In this document: piece by piece, positions 16,316 through 25,796 of the stretch | Position numbering within the stretch: the stretch's first letter is position 1 | How the letters are laid out: the number at the start of each line of letters is the position of its first letter | Assembly: GCA_031430015.1 (NCBI GenBank) | Contig: JANPAR010000124.1 | Coordinates: 10,882-74,881 of the forward strand | From: CANJDH01 sp031430015 | GTDB taxonomy: Bacteria; Pseudomonadota; Gammaproteobacteria; Burkholderiales; JAEUOS01 | DNA: 64,000 bases | Direction: 5' to 3' | The notes under the pieces: model-generated | What the model saw: the letters and a program-made list of their open reading frames with translations, nothing else | What the model was told of the DNA's origin: nothing | Databases searched by the model: none | Translations under genes and position numbers: made by a program

Positions 16316-19078
16316 ATGCTGCGCCCTTCATCTGCAACTTTGCCGCGCCATGCGCTGGCGTGTGCGCCACATGTGCCGCGTAGCGCACAGCCGTGTCTGT
16401 GCGTGCTCTCTGCGGCGCTGCTGGCGGCTGGATTGCAAGGCTCTGCATTCGCGCAGAGTGCTGCGGTGGCGGATGAGAATGTAGTAGGTGGCGTGGATCA
16501 CCAGCGCCGGTTCGTTATCGCGATGACGCCGCCGGGCGCTACCTACACGGCGGCCTATTTGATGGCCGCTCTCGATCCAGACGTGCTTGCGTCTCACGCC
16601 GCGCCCAGCGCCGCGCAGGTAAACATTGGTCCGCCACCTGAGCCCGCGCATGCTGCGGCCCTGTCACTGGCGCTGACCGGGCACACGACGCAGCCCGTAG
16701 GGTTTCCGTGGGACCCACAGCCGCATAGTTTGGCGCAGCAACCCGCGCTGGTAGCCCAGGCCGCATTTGAGCAAGCGCTTGTTGCACAGGCCCCTGTAGC
16801 GCCTGCAACCGCGTCCGCGATTGCTGAACCCGCTGCCGCCGATGGTACTGCGGTCCCTGCGGTAACCGCGGCATCCGCCGAATCCGCAACCATTGCACCC
16901 ACCGGCCCGTTCGAGACGCTTGCCGGCGAGAGGCTAGCACTTAAGGCCGAACCGCAACTGGTCGCGCAACGCGAGGAGACCGCACCGGTACCAGCCTTTG
17001 TGCAGGGACTCAGGTTATCTGGCGAGACCGGGCGCGTTACCGTCATTGAAGGCGATGCCGAGCTGCGCAAGCGCGGCATCAACATCAAGGCCGACAAGAT
17101 CACCTATCGTCAGGTCGAAGACGAGATGCTGGCCGAAGGCAACGTGCGCATTTACCGGCAGGGTGATGTGTTCAGCGGAAGCACGCTCGATCTCAAGCTC
17201 GATGCGCAGACCGGTTTTTTCTTGAAGGCAGACTATTTGCTGGCCAACGACCGTGCGCGTGGCAGCGCGGAACGTTTTGAATTTCTCGGCAAGGAAAACT
17301 ACCGTGCCGATGATGCCACCTATACCACCTGTGGTCCCGGCAATGACGACTGGTTTCTCAAAGTCAAGGAGTTGAAGCTGGACTATGGACGCGATGCAGG
17401 CGAAGTTACCAGCGCGCAGCTGAATTTTATGGGTATGAACATCCTGACCGTGCCCGAAATGTCGTTCGCACTCAATTCGCGGCGCAAGTCGGGGTTTCTC
17501 GCGCCCTCGTTCGGCAGTACTGTGCAAAGCGGCCAGGAGGTGTCGATTCCGTACTACTGGAACATGGCGCCCAACCGCGATCTCACCATTACGCCGCGCA
17601 CGATGACAAGGCGCGGCCTGCAGACCAATCTTGCTGGCCGCTTCATCGGTGAGGGCTATCAGGGTGAAGCGCGCCTTGAATGGTTGCCTGACCGTTTGAC
17701 CGGTACCAGCCGCAGCGGCTTCTCTATCTTGCACCGCCAAAATTTTGGCAATGGCTGGAATGCCAATGTCAACTACAACCGTGTGTCGGACGACAACTAC
17801 TTTACGGATCTCACCACCCAAATCAGCTCGACCTCGCAGCGCACTTTGCTGCGTGATGGCGTGGTCAGTTACAGCGCGCCGTATTTATCAGTGACGTCGC
17901 GCCTGCAGACTTACCAGACCCTGCAGGACCCGTTGAACCCGGTGACCACGCCCTACAGCCGTCTGCCACAAGTATCACTTAATGCACGCCGCTTCGATGT
18001 GGGCGGCTTTGATCTCAACCTGGCTGGCGAATACACACGCTTTTCCCACCCTACCCAGGTGATGGGCAACCGCTTTGTCGCCAATCCCAGCATCAGCTAC
18101 CCCTTTCTGTCGCCCGGGGGCTATATCACGCCCAAACTCGCACTGCATACGACGCGTTATTTCCTGCAGCAAAACGCGCCTGGTGCGCCCGACAACATGA
18201 TCCGCACTGTGCCATTGTTCAGCCTCGACAGCGGATTGGTGTTCGAACGCGCGGCCAACCTGTTCGGCCAGGACTACACGCAAACGCTGGAACCTCGCGC
18301 CTACTACCTGCGCGTGCCGGTGCGCGAGCAGAGCCGCTTCCCGGTACTCGATTCGGGATTGCCTGACCTTAATTTTGCGCAGATCTTTAGCGACAACATT
18401 TACTCTGGTGCGGATCGCATCGCCGATGCCAGTCAGGTCACCTTCGGCGTGACGTCGCGTCTGCTCGGTGCCGACAGTGCCAGCGAGCGTTTGCGTATTT
18501 CGTTTGCGCAGCGCTATTACTTCGCCACCCAAACCGTAACGCTGCCGGGTGAAACCGCGCGCACGGACCGCAGTTCCGACTTTCTTGCCGCGCTCTCGGG
18601 CGAAATCGCCCCGAAGCTCATCCTCGACACTGCGCTGCAATACAACCCCAACAGCGGCGCAGCGCAGCGCGCCAGCCTCGGTGTGCGCTGGATGCCGGAG
18701 GCCGGCAAGACGCTGTCAGCCGCTTACCGCTACCGGCGTGACCTGATCGAGCAGGTGGACTTTGCCGGGCAATGGAAATTCGCCCACAACTGGTATGGCG
18801 TCGGACGCTACAACTATTCGATACGTGACAACCGCGTGGTCGAGGCGCTCGGCGGCATGGAGTATGACGGCGGCTGCTGGGTCGGGCGCGTCGTGCTGCA
18901 GCGTTTTGCGACCACCACGAGCCGCTCGACCACCTCGGTTTTTTTCCAGATTGAATTGAACGGACTGTCGCGCCTGGGATCAAACCCGCTTGATGTCCTG
19001 CGGCGCAATATTCCCGGTTACAGCAAGCTTAACGAGCACCAACTGCCGGGCAGTAGAACCATGGATCGCTACGAATGA
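16316..19078 (+). CDS. lptD: LptD, LPS-assembly outer-membrane protein
   Basis: LptD with LptE inserts lipopolysaccharide into the outer leaflet. From ATG 16316 it has 920 residues. A signal peptide with a basic n-region precedes LCVLSAALLAAGLQGSAFA. Then about 190 Ala/Pro-rich residues with no recognisable domain lead to the OstA/LptA-like domain (about 235-320: VTVIEGDAELRKRGINIKAD, DKITYRQ), followed by the LptD barrel. Cysteines lie in TTCGPGND and YDGGCWVGR; only one Cys is seen where E. coli has an adjacent pair. The start is uncertain: the frame is open to 16238, but 16316 gives the best signal peptide. surA overlaps the stop by four bases. Confidence 0.94.
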   Translation: MLRPSSATLPRHALACAPHVPRSAQPCLCVLSAALLAAGLQGSAFAQSAAVADENVVGGVDHQRRFVIAMTPPGATYTAAYLMAALDPDVLASHAAPSAAQVNIGPPPEPAHAAALSLALTGHTTQPVGFPWDPQPHSLAQQPALVAQAAFEQALVAQAPVAPATASAIAEPAAADGTAVPAVTAASAESATIAPTGPFETLAGERLALKAEPQLVAQREETAPVPAFVQGLRLSGETGRVTVIEGDAELRKRGINIKADKITYRQVEDEMLAEGNVRIYRQGDVFSGSTLDLKLDAQTGFFLKADYLLANDRARGSAERFEFLGKENYRADDATYTTCGPGNDDWFLKVKELKLDYGRDAGEVTSAQLNFMGMNILTVPEMSFALNSRRKSGFLAPSFGSTVQSGQEVSIPYYWNMAPNRDLTITPRTMTRRGLQTNLAGRFIGEGYQGEARLEWLPDRLTGTSRSGFSILHRQNFGNGWNANVNYNRVSDDNYFTDLTTQISSTSQRTLLRDGVVSYSAPYLSVTSRLQTYQTLQDPLNPVTTPYSRLPQVSLNARRFDVGGFDLNLAGEYTRFSHPTQVMGNRFVANPSISYPFLSPGGYITPKLALHTTRYFLQQNAPGAPDNMIRTVPLFSLDSGLVFERAANLFGQDYTQTLEPRAYYLRVPVREQSRFPVLDSGLPDLNFAQIFSDNIYSGADRIADASQVTFGVTSRLLGADSASERLRISFAQRYYFATQTVTLPGETARTDRSSDFLAALSGEIAPKLILDTALQYNPNSGAAQRASLGVRWMPEAGKTLSAAYRYRRDLIEQVDFAGQWKFAHNWYGVGRYNYSIRDNRVVEALGGMEYDGGCWVGRVVLQRFATTTSRSTTSVFFQIELNGLSRLGSNPLDVLRRNIPGYSKLNEHQLPGSRTMDRYE

Positions 19079-20490
19079 TGATTTTCCTAACTGATGCTGG
19101 CCCTGAGCCGCGCTCACCAATCAACGCTCGTGCGTGGGCCGCGCGCGCTGCCACGGCAGGCGGCGCAGTCCTGATCGCCGCCGCATTCTGCATGGCACTG
19201 CCCGCGTACGCGCAGGCCGACAAGCTCACGCCGGGCCTCGCCAACCAGCCGCGCGTGCGCGTGGTGTTAGCCGACCGCATCGTCGCGGTGGTCAACGACG
19301 ACATCATCACCCTGCGCCAGCTCGACGACCGCGTACGCATGGTCAAGCTGCAATTGAAGCGTGATGGCACTGCACCGCCAGCTGACGATGTTCTGGAGAA
19401 AAGCGTACTTGAACGTTTGATTGTCGACCGAGCGCAAGAACAGTTCGCTCGCCAAGAAGGCATCCGCGTTGACGATCAGACCCTCAACAGTGCCGTCGAA
19501 AGCATCGCCAAGGGTAACAATTTGACGATGGCGCAGTTCCGTGACGCCCTCGAACGGGACGGCGTCGCATTCAACCGTTTTCGTGATGACATTCGCCTTG
19601 AGATATTGATCAACCGGGTGCGTCAGGCCGAAGTCGAAAGATCGATCGTGGTCAGCGAATCGGAAATCGACGAAATGGTGACTCGCAGTGTGAGCAGTAC
19701 CAATGCAGCAGCCGTAGAAGTCAATTTGGGCCATATTCTGGTGCGCGTCCCCGAGAGCGCGTCACCCGAGCAGATAGAGACACGCAAAAGGCGTGCGGAA
19801 GAAGCGCTGGCGCAACTTAAAAGCGGCAAAGATTTTGCGCAGGTGGCGGTGACCTACTCGGATGCGCCCGAGGCATTGACTGGCGGCGTCGTGGGTTACC
19901 GCCAGATAGACCGTCTGCCGCAGTTGTTTGTCGACGCGATTGCCAAGGTGCAAAAAGGTGAAGTGAGTGACCTCGCGCGCAGTCCGAACGGCTTTCACAT
20001 CCTCAAGGTGATTGACCGGCGCGGTGCCGGCAGCGTGCCGAGCGTGGTGCAAACGCGCGCGCGGCACATTCTGATCAAGACCAGCCAGATTGTGAGCAGT
20101 GATCAAGCCAAGGCGCGGCTCACTGACTACCGCGAGCGCATTCTCAACAAGGCAGCCGATTTTGCTGAATTGGCACGCCAGTTTTCTGACGATAGCAGCC
20201 GTGACAAGGGGGGCGATCTGGGCACTATCTATCCTGGCGATACCGTTCCCGAGTTCGAGAAAGCAATGGACGGTCTCAAGCCTGGCGAGGTGGGCCAGCC
20301 AGTACAAACACAGTTCGGCTGGCATCTGATCCAGGTAATTGAGCGTGGCAGTGCCGATGTCAGCCGCGAGCGCATTCGGCTGCAGGCGCGCAACACCCTG
20401 CGCGAGCGCAAAGCCGACGACGCTTATCAGGAGTGGCTGCGCCAGTTGCGCGACCGCACCTTTGTCGAATACCGGCTCGAAGATCGCTGA
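19075..20490 (+). CDS. surA: SurA, periplasmic chaperone/peptidyl-prolyl isomerase
   Basis: SurA escorts outer-membrane proteins such as LptD through the periplasm. The 471-residue protein has a signal peptide ending ALPAYAQA, the N-terminal chaperone domain (about 55-190, starting DRIVAVVNDDIITLRQLDDR), and two parvulin domains (about 215-320 and 330-430). Each has the typical HILV/HILI entry (GHILVRVPE; RHILIKTSQ) and GFHILKVIDR / GWHLIQVIER exit. ATGA overlap with lptD indicates coupled translation. Confidence 0.95.
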   Translation: MMIFLTDAGPEPRSPINARAWAARAATAGGAVLIAAAFCMALPAYAQADKLTPGLANQPRVRVVLADRIVAVVNDDIITLRQLDDRVRMVKLQLKRDGTAPPADDVLEKSVLERLIVDRAQEQFARQEGIRVDDQTLNSAVESIAKGNNLTMAQFRDALERDGVAFNRFRDDIRLEILINRVRQAEVERSIVVSESEIDEMVTRSVSSTNAAAVEVNLGHILVRVPESASPEQIETRKRRAEEALAQLKSGKDFAQVAVTYSDAPEALTGGVVGYRQIDRLPQLFVDAIAKVQKGEVSDLARSPNGFHILKVIDRRGAGSVPSVVQTRARHILIKTSQIVSSDQAKARLTDYRERILNKAADFAELARQFSDDSSRDKGGDLGTIYPGDTVPEFEKAMDGLKPGEVGQPVQTQFGWHLIQVIERGSADVSRERIRLQARNTLRERKADDAYQEWLRQLRDRTFVEYRLEDR

Positions 20491-20506
20491 GTCTGGCATA
20501 ACACGC

Positions 20507-21541
20507 ATGCCCAACTTGCCTGCGAGCGGAAAACCTCGGCGGCCATTGATCGCCATCACCACCGGCGAGCCATCCGGTATCGGCCCGGATATTGCCTTGA
20601 TGCTCGCGGCGCAGCGCAGCGCCTGGCGCGGCACGCAATTGTTGTTGATTGGCGACGCTTCCTTGCTTGAAGCGCGCGCACGCCGTCTCGGCCTCGATGC
20701 CGGCACAGTGCTGCGTGGCGTCGAAATCGGCCACGTGCCATTGCGTGTGCAGGCGCGGGCGGGCACGCTTGATGCGCGCAACGCAGGTTATGTGCTTGCC
20801 ACGCTTGATGCCGGACTGGCAGGCTGCGTCAGCGGCGAATTCGCCGCGATGGTGACGGCACCGGTACACAAGGGCGTCATCAACGATGCCGGCATCGCCT
20901 TCACCGGCCACACCGAGTATTTTGCAGCGCACACCCATACCAAACAGGTGGTGATGTTGTTGACCGGCGAGACCGGCACAGCGAAGCGCAAGTCCACCCT
21001 GCGCGTTGCACTCGCGACCACGCACCTGCCAGTGTCGGGCGTATCGCAGGCGCTGACCACGCACGGTCTTGAGGCCACCCTGCGCATTCTGGTGGGTGAC
21101 TTGCAGCAAAAATTCGGCATTGCGCGTCCGCGCGTGCTGGTCGCGGGCCTTAATCCGCATGCAGGCGAATCGGGTTATCTCGGCCGTGAAGAGATCGAGG
21201 TCATCACGCCGGTGATCCAGCGCCTGCAACGCGCGGGTCTGGATGTACGCGGCCCGCTGCCGGCCGATACGCTGTTCACGCCGCGCAACCTGGCCGGTGC
21301 TGACGCGGTGCTCGCGATGTATCACGACCAAGGCTTGCCGGTGCTCAAGTACGCCACCTTCGGTATGGGTGTGAATGTCACGCTCGGTCTGCCGGTGATC
21401 CGCACCTCGGTCGATCACGGCACGGCGCTCGATCTGGCCGCCACGCCGGCCAAGGCGCGCAGCGCTGATCCGGGCAGCCTGATCGCCGCGTTCAAGCTGG
21501 CGCGCGAGCTGGCGAAGGTTGCCGCGTGCAGCCGGCGCTGA
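20507..21541 (+). CDS. pdxA: PdxA, 4-hydroxythreonine-4-phosphate dehydrogenase
   Basis: PdxA oxidises 4-phosphohydroxy-threonine in pyridoxal-phosphate synthesis. The start at 20507 gives MPNLPASGKPRRPLIAITTG; the longer frame back to 20339 overlaps surA and lacks homology. Metal-binding histidines lie in GHTEYFAAHT and MYHDQGLPVLKY; NPHAGESGYLGREE is a family signature. The length of 344 residues is normal. It lies 16 bases after surA in the lptD-surA-pdxA order; rsmA, often next, is absent and lnt follows in the opposite direction. Confidence 0.94.
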   Translation: MPNLPASGKPRRPLIAITTGEPSGIGPDIALMLAAQRSAWRGTQLLLIGDASLLEARARRLGLDAGTVLRGVEIGHVPLRVQARAGTLDARNAGYVLATLDAGLAGCVSGEFAAMVTAPVHKGVINDAGIAFTGHTEYFAAHTHTKQVVMLLTGETGTAKRKSTLRVALATTHLPVSGVSQALTTHGLEATLRILVGDLQQKFGIARPRVLVAGLNPHAGESGYLGREEIEVITPVIQRLQRAGLDVRGPLPADTLFTPRNLAGADAVLAMYHDQGLPVLKYATFGMGVNVTLGLPVIRTSVDHGTALDLAATPAKARSADPGSLIAAFKLARELAKVAACSRR

Positions 21542-21565
21542 TCCACTGCGCCGCTGCCTGCGCTC

Positions 21566-23254
21566 TCAGCGGCGGACACCCCAGGCGCACCAAATCAGCG
21601 CCAACAGGCAAAACCCGATCACGAGCCAGTTGCCGGTGCGCATGTAAGGCGTCGCGCCAGCGCGCCCCTGCACAGAGGCCGCGAGTGCGCCCTCGGTGAA
21701 GAAAGGCAATGCATGGGTGACGTGGCCGTGCGCATCAATCACCGCAGTGGCCCCGGTGTTGGTCGCGCGCAGCATCACACGACCGGTCTCGATGGCGCGC
21801 ATGCGGCTCGCCTGCAAGTGCTGATGCGGCGCGAGCGAATCGCCGAACCATCCCACGTTGGAAATATTGAGTAGGAGCGTGGCCTGCGGCAACTGGCGGA
21901 TGATTTCCTCGCCGAACAAATCTTCATAGCAAATGTTGACCGCAACGTGCTGATCCGCCACGCGCATCGGCGTTTGCGCTGTGCCGCCGGAGGTGAAGTT
22001 GCCCAGCGGCATTTGCTTCAGATCGACAAACCACTGAAACCCGAATGGAATGAATTCGCCGAAGGGAACGAGATGGGATTTGTCGTAGGTCTGCTGCGCG
22101 TTGCGCCCCAGTGAAATGGCACTGTTGAAGTAGCGCGTGGATGACTCGGCGCGCGGCACCCCGGTGATGAGCGTCGCGCCGCGCTGGCTGGCTAGCGTGT
22201 CAAAGCGCTGCAAGGCGCGCGGCGGAATCGCATGCAGCATGCGCGGCAAGGCGGTCTCCGGCAACACGACGAGGGTGGATGCATGGCGCGTGGCGAGACT
22301 CTCGTAAATGTCCAGGGTCGATTCAAACCGCCCCTCGACAAACTTGAGTTCCTGCGGGATGTTGCCTTGAAGCAGACTGACGCTGAGCGGCTTGCCCACC
22401 GGTTGTGTCCACTCGATGCCACGCAGGGCCATGCCGATGACGCAGAGGGCAATCAACGCCCCGGCTGGTAACGCGAGTAGCTGCGCGAAGCCGTCAAGAC
22501 CGGCTCTGGGAGCGGGTGTTGGCGGCATAGCTCGAACATTCGCTCCCACCATAGCTTTGCAGGCAGGTGCAGTGCCAAGATTGCTCACAGCGCCGCGTCC
22601 CGCCACCGTGCCGCGCGCCATCGATGCCATTCTCAGCGGCACCATCGAGGCCGCCAGCGCGCCTGCCAGCGCCGCAAGATAGGTCAGGCCATGCACGCCC
22701 ATGAGCGGCGCGAAGCCTGCCAGCGGCCCATCGGTGTGGGCGTAGCCCGGCGCGATCCACGGAAAGCCGGTGAACACCCAGCCACGCAGCCATTCGCAAA
22801 GCGTGAACGCTGCGGGTAGCACGAGCAGGGACTGTACTGGTGTGGTGGTGGCGCCTGCACCGATCGGCGGCGCGGCAAGGCGCGTCCCTAGAGTGGCAAC
22901 CACCCATCCGGCGAGTGCGGTATACGCGGCGAGCATGATCGCGAACAATATGGTCGCAAGGCCGGCCACGGCTATCGGCATGCCGCCCACATCGTGCATG
23001 CTGATGTAGACCCACGACACGCCGGCGCAAAACCAGCCCATGCCGAATGCAAAGCCGAGCAGCGCGGCGCGGCGCGGTGTAGCGCGGGACCACAGCACGA
23101 ACAACACCGCGAGCAGCAACGGCTGCAGCCACCACAGGCCGAACGGCGCGAAGGTAAAAATCATCGCTGCGCCAGCGGCGATTGCAATCGCGGGAGCTAT
23201 CGCAAGTGCGAGGCGGGAAACAGGTGGGTGTGCGCCAGCGCTCAAGATGGGCAA
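21566..23254 (-). CDS. lnt: Lnt, apolipoprotein N-acyltransferase
   Basis: Lnt adds the third acyl chain to lipoproteins in the inner membrane. The 562-residue protein has about six N-terminal helices, then a periplasmic nitrilase-like domain with catalytic Glu in VLPETALPRML, Lys in YDKSHLVPFGEF and Cys in VNICYEDLFGE. It is about 40-50 residues longer than usual: the loop between the helices near residues 205-250 carries a low-complexity stretch (GTVAGRGAVSNLGTAPACKA and beyond) whose DNA includes a REP-like inverted repeat. It ends the miaB-phoH-ybeY-corC-lnt cluster. Confidence 0.93.
   Translation of the reverse strand: MPILSAGAHPPVSRLALAIAPAIAIAAGAAMIFTFAPFGLWWLQPLLLAVLFVLWSRATPRRAALLGFAFGMGWFCAGVSWVYISMHDVGGMPIAVAGLATILFAIMLAAYTALAGWVVATLGTRLAAPPIGAGATTTPVQSLLVLPAAFTLCEWLRGWVFTGFPWIAPGYAHTDGPLAGFAPLMGVHGLTYLAALAGALAASMVPLRMASMARGTVAGRGAVSNLGTAPACKAMVGANVRAMPPTPAPRAGLDGFAQLLALPAGALIALCVIGMALRGIEWTQPVGKPLSVSLLQGNIPQELKFVEGRFESTLDIYESLATRHASTLVVLPETALPRMLHAIPPRALQRFDTLASQRGATLITGVPRAESSTRYFNSAISLGRNAQQTYDKSHLVPFGEFIPFGFQWFVDLKQMPLGNFTSGGTAQTPMRVADQHVAVNICYEDLFGEEIIRQLPQATLLLNISNVGWFGDSLAPHQHLQASRMRAIETGRVMLRATNTGATAVIDAHGHVTHALPFFTEGALAASVQGRAGATPYMRTGNWLVIGFCLLALIWCAWGVRR
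22507..22562 (-). repeat. REP-like inverted repeat inside lnt
   Basis: TGGGAGCG at 22507-22514 and its complement CGCTCCCA at 22541-22548 form 8-base arms around a 26-base loop. On the minus strand the outer arm reads GCTATGGTGGGAGCG, close to the CCTTGGTGGGAGCG core of the intergenic copies. It lies in the expanded loop of Lnt and keeps the frame. Confidence 0.5.
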
Positions 23255-23290
23255 TCGGCAATCGCGCAGTCAGGCTAGATCCGGCGCGGC

Positions 23291-24148
23291 TCAGATCGCC
23301 GCAACCGCTGCTGCAACGCGCTCGACGCGCAGGATATGCACCTGCCGGCTGTCGGCGCGCAGCACCTGAAATTTGAAGCCGTCAATGGCGACCACTTCGC
23401 CGCGCTTGGGTACGCGCGCGAGGCGGTGGATCACGAGGCCACCCACTGTGTCGGCGACATTGTCAGGCAGGGCCGCGTCAAAGTGCCGGTTGAACGCCGC
23501 AATTTCGGTCAGTCCCCGAACGCGGTGGCGACCGTCCTTGTCGGTGAAAATATTGTCTTCGGCCTCGTCGAAATCAAATTCGTCATCGATCTCGCCGACG
23601 ATTTGTTCGAGCACATCTTCAATCGTCACAAGACCTGACACGCCGCCGTATTCATCGACCACGATCGCGATGTGATTGCGGTTGGCGCGGAACTGGCGCA
23701 GCAAATCGTTGAGGCGCTTGGACTCAGGGATGAATACCGCCGGGCGCAGCATTTCGCGAATGCGCACCACTTCGCCTGCGTAGATGCGCAGCAAGTCTTT
23801 GGCCAGCAAAATGCCAATGATCTCGTCGCGGCTGCCGTCGATCACCGGAAAGCGCGAGTGCGCGGTGTGAATCACGAAAGGCAAAAACTTCTCGACTGGA
23901 TCGTCGATGTCGATCAAGTCCATCTGCGCACGCGGCACCATGATGTCGCGCGCCGCCAGTTCGGAAGTCTGCAGCACGCCTTCGATCATCGCCAGCGCTT
24001 CGGCGTCGAGCAGATCGCGATCGCGCGCCGAGTGCAACAGGTCCATTAATTGCCCGCGGTCTTCGGGCTCGCGCATCAGCAGCGCGGAGAGGCGCTCAAG
24101 CAATCCGGGCTTTTGCGGCGCAGGGGCCGCAGGTGAAGGGTCGTCCAT
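23291..24148 (-). CDS. corC: CorC/YbeX-family CBS-domain protein
   Basis: CorC-like proteins carry two CBS domains and a C-terminal CorC_HlyC domain and are linked to magnesium/cobalt efflux and to ribosome maturation (YbeX). The 285 residues show the first CBS region (DIMVPRAQMDLIDIDDPVEK), the second (MLRPAVFIPESKRLNDLLRQ), VVDEYGGVSGLVTIEDVLEQ and the C-terminal domain beginning about residue 205. No membrane helices are seen. It lies between ybeY and lnt, the standard position. Confidence 0.92.
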   Translation of the reverse strand: MDDPSPAAPAPQKPGLLERLSALLMREPEDRGQLMDLLHSARDRDLLDAEALAMIEGVLQTSELAARDIMVPRAQMDLIDIDDPVEKFLPFVIHTAHSRFPVIDGSRDEIIGILLAKDLLRIYAGEVVRIREMLRPAVFIPESKRLNDLLRQFRANRNHIAIVVDEYGGVSGLVTIEDVLEQIVGEIDDEFDFDEAEDNIFTDKDGRHRVRGLTEIAAFNRHFDAALPDNVADTVGGLVIHRLARVPKRGEVVAIDGFKFQVLRADSRQVHILRVERVAAAVAAI

Positions 24149-24247
24149 GCTGGCTTTATGACAACCGGAGGGGCAACGCAGAGGCCGGCACGCAGCGAAA
24201 AGCGATCGGCGCTACGCTCTGGCTTTCACGTTTCACACTGAGCGGCT

Positions 24248-24676
24248 TCATACCGGGGTTTCATACGGATTGGCGAAACCCAGTTTACTCAAGATTGCAA
24301 CCTCCCGCGCTTCCATACGCTTGGCATCGCGCGGCTTTTCGTGATCGAAACCCAACGCGTGCAAGATGCCATGCACGGCGAGGTGGGCATAGTGGGCGGC
24401 AAGTGTTTTGTCCTGTTCACGCGCTTCGCGCGCGATCACCTGCGCGCACAGCACGATATCGGCTTCGACCGGTGACGTGCCATACGCGAAGGTCAGCACG
24501 TTGGTCGCATAGTCCTTGCCGCGAAAATCGCGGTTGAGGCGCTGCGCCTCTGCACGGTTGACGATGCGCAGGGTGAGGCTGGCATCTCCCTCCAGCGCGG
24601 CGCGTGCCCACTTGCGCAACTGAGCGGCTGACGGAATGCCGGCGGCCTTGCTTGCAATTTGGATGGTGATGATCAT
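24248..24676 (-). CDS. ybeY: YbeY, rRNA maturation endoribonuclease
   Basis: YbeY is a zinc-dependent RNase for 16S rRNA 3'-end maturation and ribosome quality control. The 142-residue protein has the signature HLAVHGILHALGFDHEK with three zinc histidines, and NRDFRGKDYATNVLTFAYG upstream of it, both diagnostic. It is located between phoH and corC as expected. Confidence 0.95.
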   Translation of the reverse strand: MIITIQIASKAAGIPSAAQLRKWARAALEGDASLTLRIVNRAEAQRLNRDFRGKDYATNVLTFAYGTSPVEADIVLCAQVIAREAREQDKTLAAHYAHLAVHGILHALGFDHEKPRDAKRMEAREVAILSKLGFANPYETPV

Positions 24677-24713
24677 GGATGCGGGCAGAGTGCAGCGAAC
24701 TGGTTGTCATCGC

Positions 24714-24746
24714 GCATTGGCCGCATTGGCCGCATTGGCCATTGGC
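24714..24746. repeat. 9-bp tandem repeat between phoH and ybeY
   Basis: Three consecutive copies of GCATTGGCC (24714-24740) plus a partial fourth (ATTGGC). It is a short microsatellite-like tract in the 73-base phoH-ybeY spacer. Confidence 0.85.
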
Positions 24747-24749
24747 GGG

Positions 24750-25796
24750 TCAACCCGCCTTGCGCCCAAACGCACGCCCTGGCTGGCGCAACATCACATC
24801 GACCACGTCCGCATTCCCGCTTTCAGCGATACGCGCGGTATGCGCCTCATACGCTTCCACGATGCGACCCACCAGCGGATGACGCACCACATCGTCGGAG
24901 ACGAAACGCGTGAAGGCGATGCCGCGCACTCCTTCGAGAATCTCGACGGCTTCCTTCAAGCCGCTCTTCGCACCGCGCGGCAAATCAACCTGGGTCGGAT
25001 CGCCCGTGACCACCGCCTTGGCGCCGAAGCCCATGCGCGTGAGGAACATTTTCATTTGCTCGGGCGTGGTGTTTTGCGCTTCGTCGAGAATGATGAAGGA
25101 GTGATTGAGAGTGCGGCCGCGCATGTAGGCGAGCGGCGCGATTTCAATGGCGCCCTTTTCGAACATCTTGCCAACCTTGTCAAAGCCCATCAGGTCGTAG
25201 AGCGCGTCATAGAGCGGGCGCAAATAAGGATCGACTTTTTGCGCGAGATCGCCGGGCAGAAAGCCTAGGCGCTCACCGGCTTCAACCGCCGGGCGTACCA
25301 GCACAATGCGCTTGACGGCATCGCGTTCGAGCGCATCGACGGCGCACGCGACCGCGAGATAGGTTTTGCCGGTGCCGGCCGGGCCGATGCCGAAGGTGAC
25401 GTCGTGCGCGAGAATTTGATCGAGATAGAGACGCTGATTCGGTGTGCGGCCAGCGAGGTCACGCCGGCGCGTCATCAGCACGGGCGCACCTTCGGGCAGA
25501 CCGGGGCTGGCGGCGCGCGTGCCCACCAGGCCCAACTGCACGCTGTCGATGTCCAGTGCTTTCGAGGCGTCGGCGTAGAAGGCTTCGAGCAGATCGAGAC
25601 CGCGCGCCACGTCTTCACGCGCGCCTTTGACGGTCAGGCGTGCGCCGCGGCGGGTGATCGAGACATCGAGTCCGGTCTCGATCTGGCGCAGATTGGCGTC
25701 GAGCGGCCCGCACAGATTGGCAAGGCGCTTGTTGTCGAGCGGCTCGAAGTGCAGCGTGGCCGAGTGCGGTTTGACCGGGTGGGCGGAGCGCGTCAT
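24750..25796 (-). CDS. ybeZ: PhoH-family ATPase (YbeZ)
   Basis: PhoH/YbeZ is a cytoplasmic P-loop ATPase that partners YbeY. The 348-residue protein has an N-terminal KH-like segment (about 10-80), Walker A GPAGTGKTYLAVA near residue 138, and DEAQNTTPEQMKMFLTRMG as Walker B with downstream signature. Its ATG overlaps the miaB stop (ATGA), and ybeY follows 73 bases later. Confidence 0.94.
   Translation of the reverse strand: MTRSAHPVKPHSATLHFEPLDNKRLANLCGPLDANLRQIETGLDVSITRRGARLTVKGAREDVARGLDLLEAFYADASKALDIDSVQLGLVGTRAASPGLPEGAPVLMTRRRDLAGRTPNQRLYLDQILAHDVTFGIGPAGTGKTYLAVACAVDALERDAVKRIVLVRPAVEAGERLGFLPGDLAQKVDPYLRPLYDALYDLMGFDKVGKMFEKGAIEIAPLAYMRGRTLNHSFIILDEAQNTTPEQMKMFLTRMGFGAKAVVTGDPTQVDLPRGAKSGLKEAVEILEGVRGIAFTRFVSDDVVRHPLVGRIVEAYEAHTARIAESGNADVVDVMLRQPGRAFGRKAG

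Noticed and set aside
24714..24746. CRISPR-like direct repeats
   Set aside because: Units are only 9 bases with no spacers; it is a simple tandem repeat.
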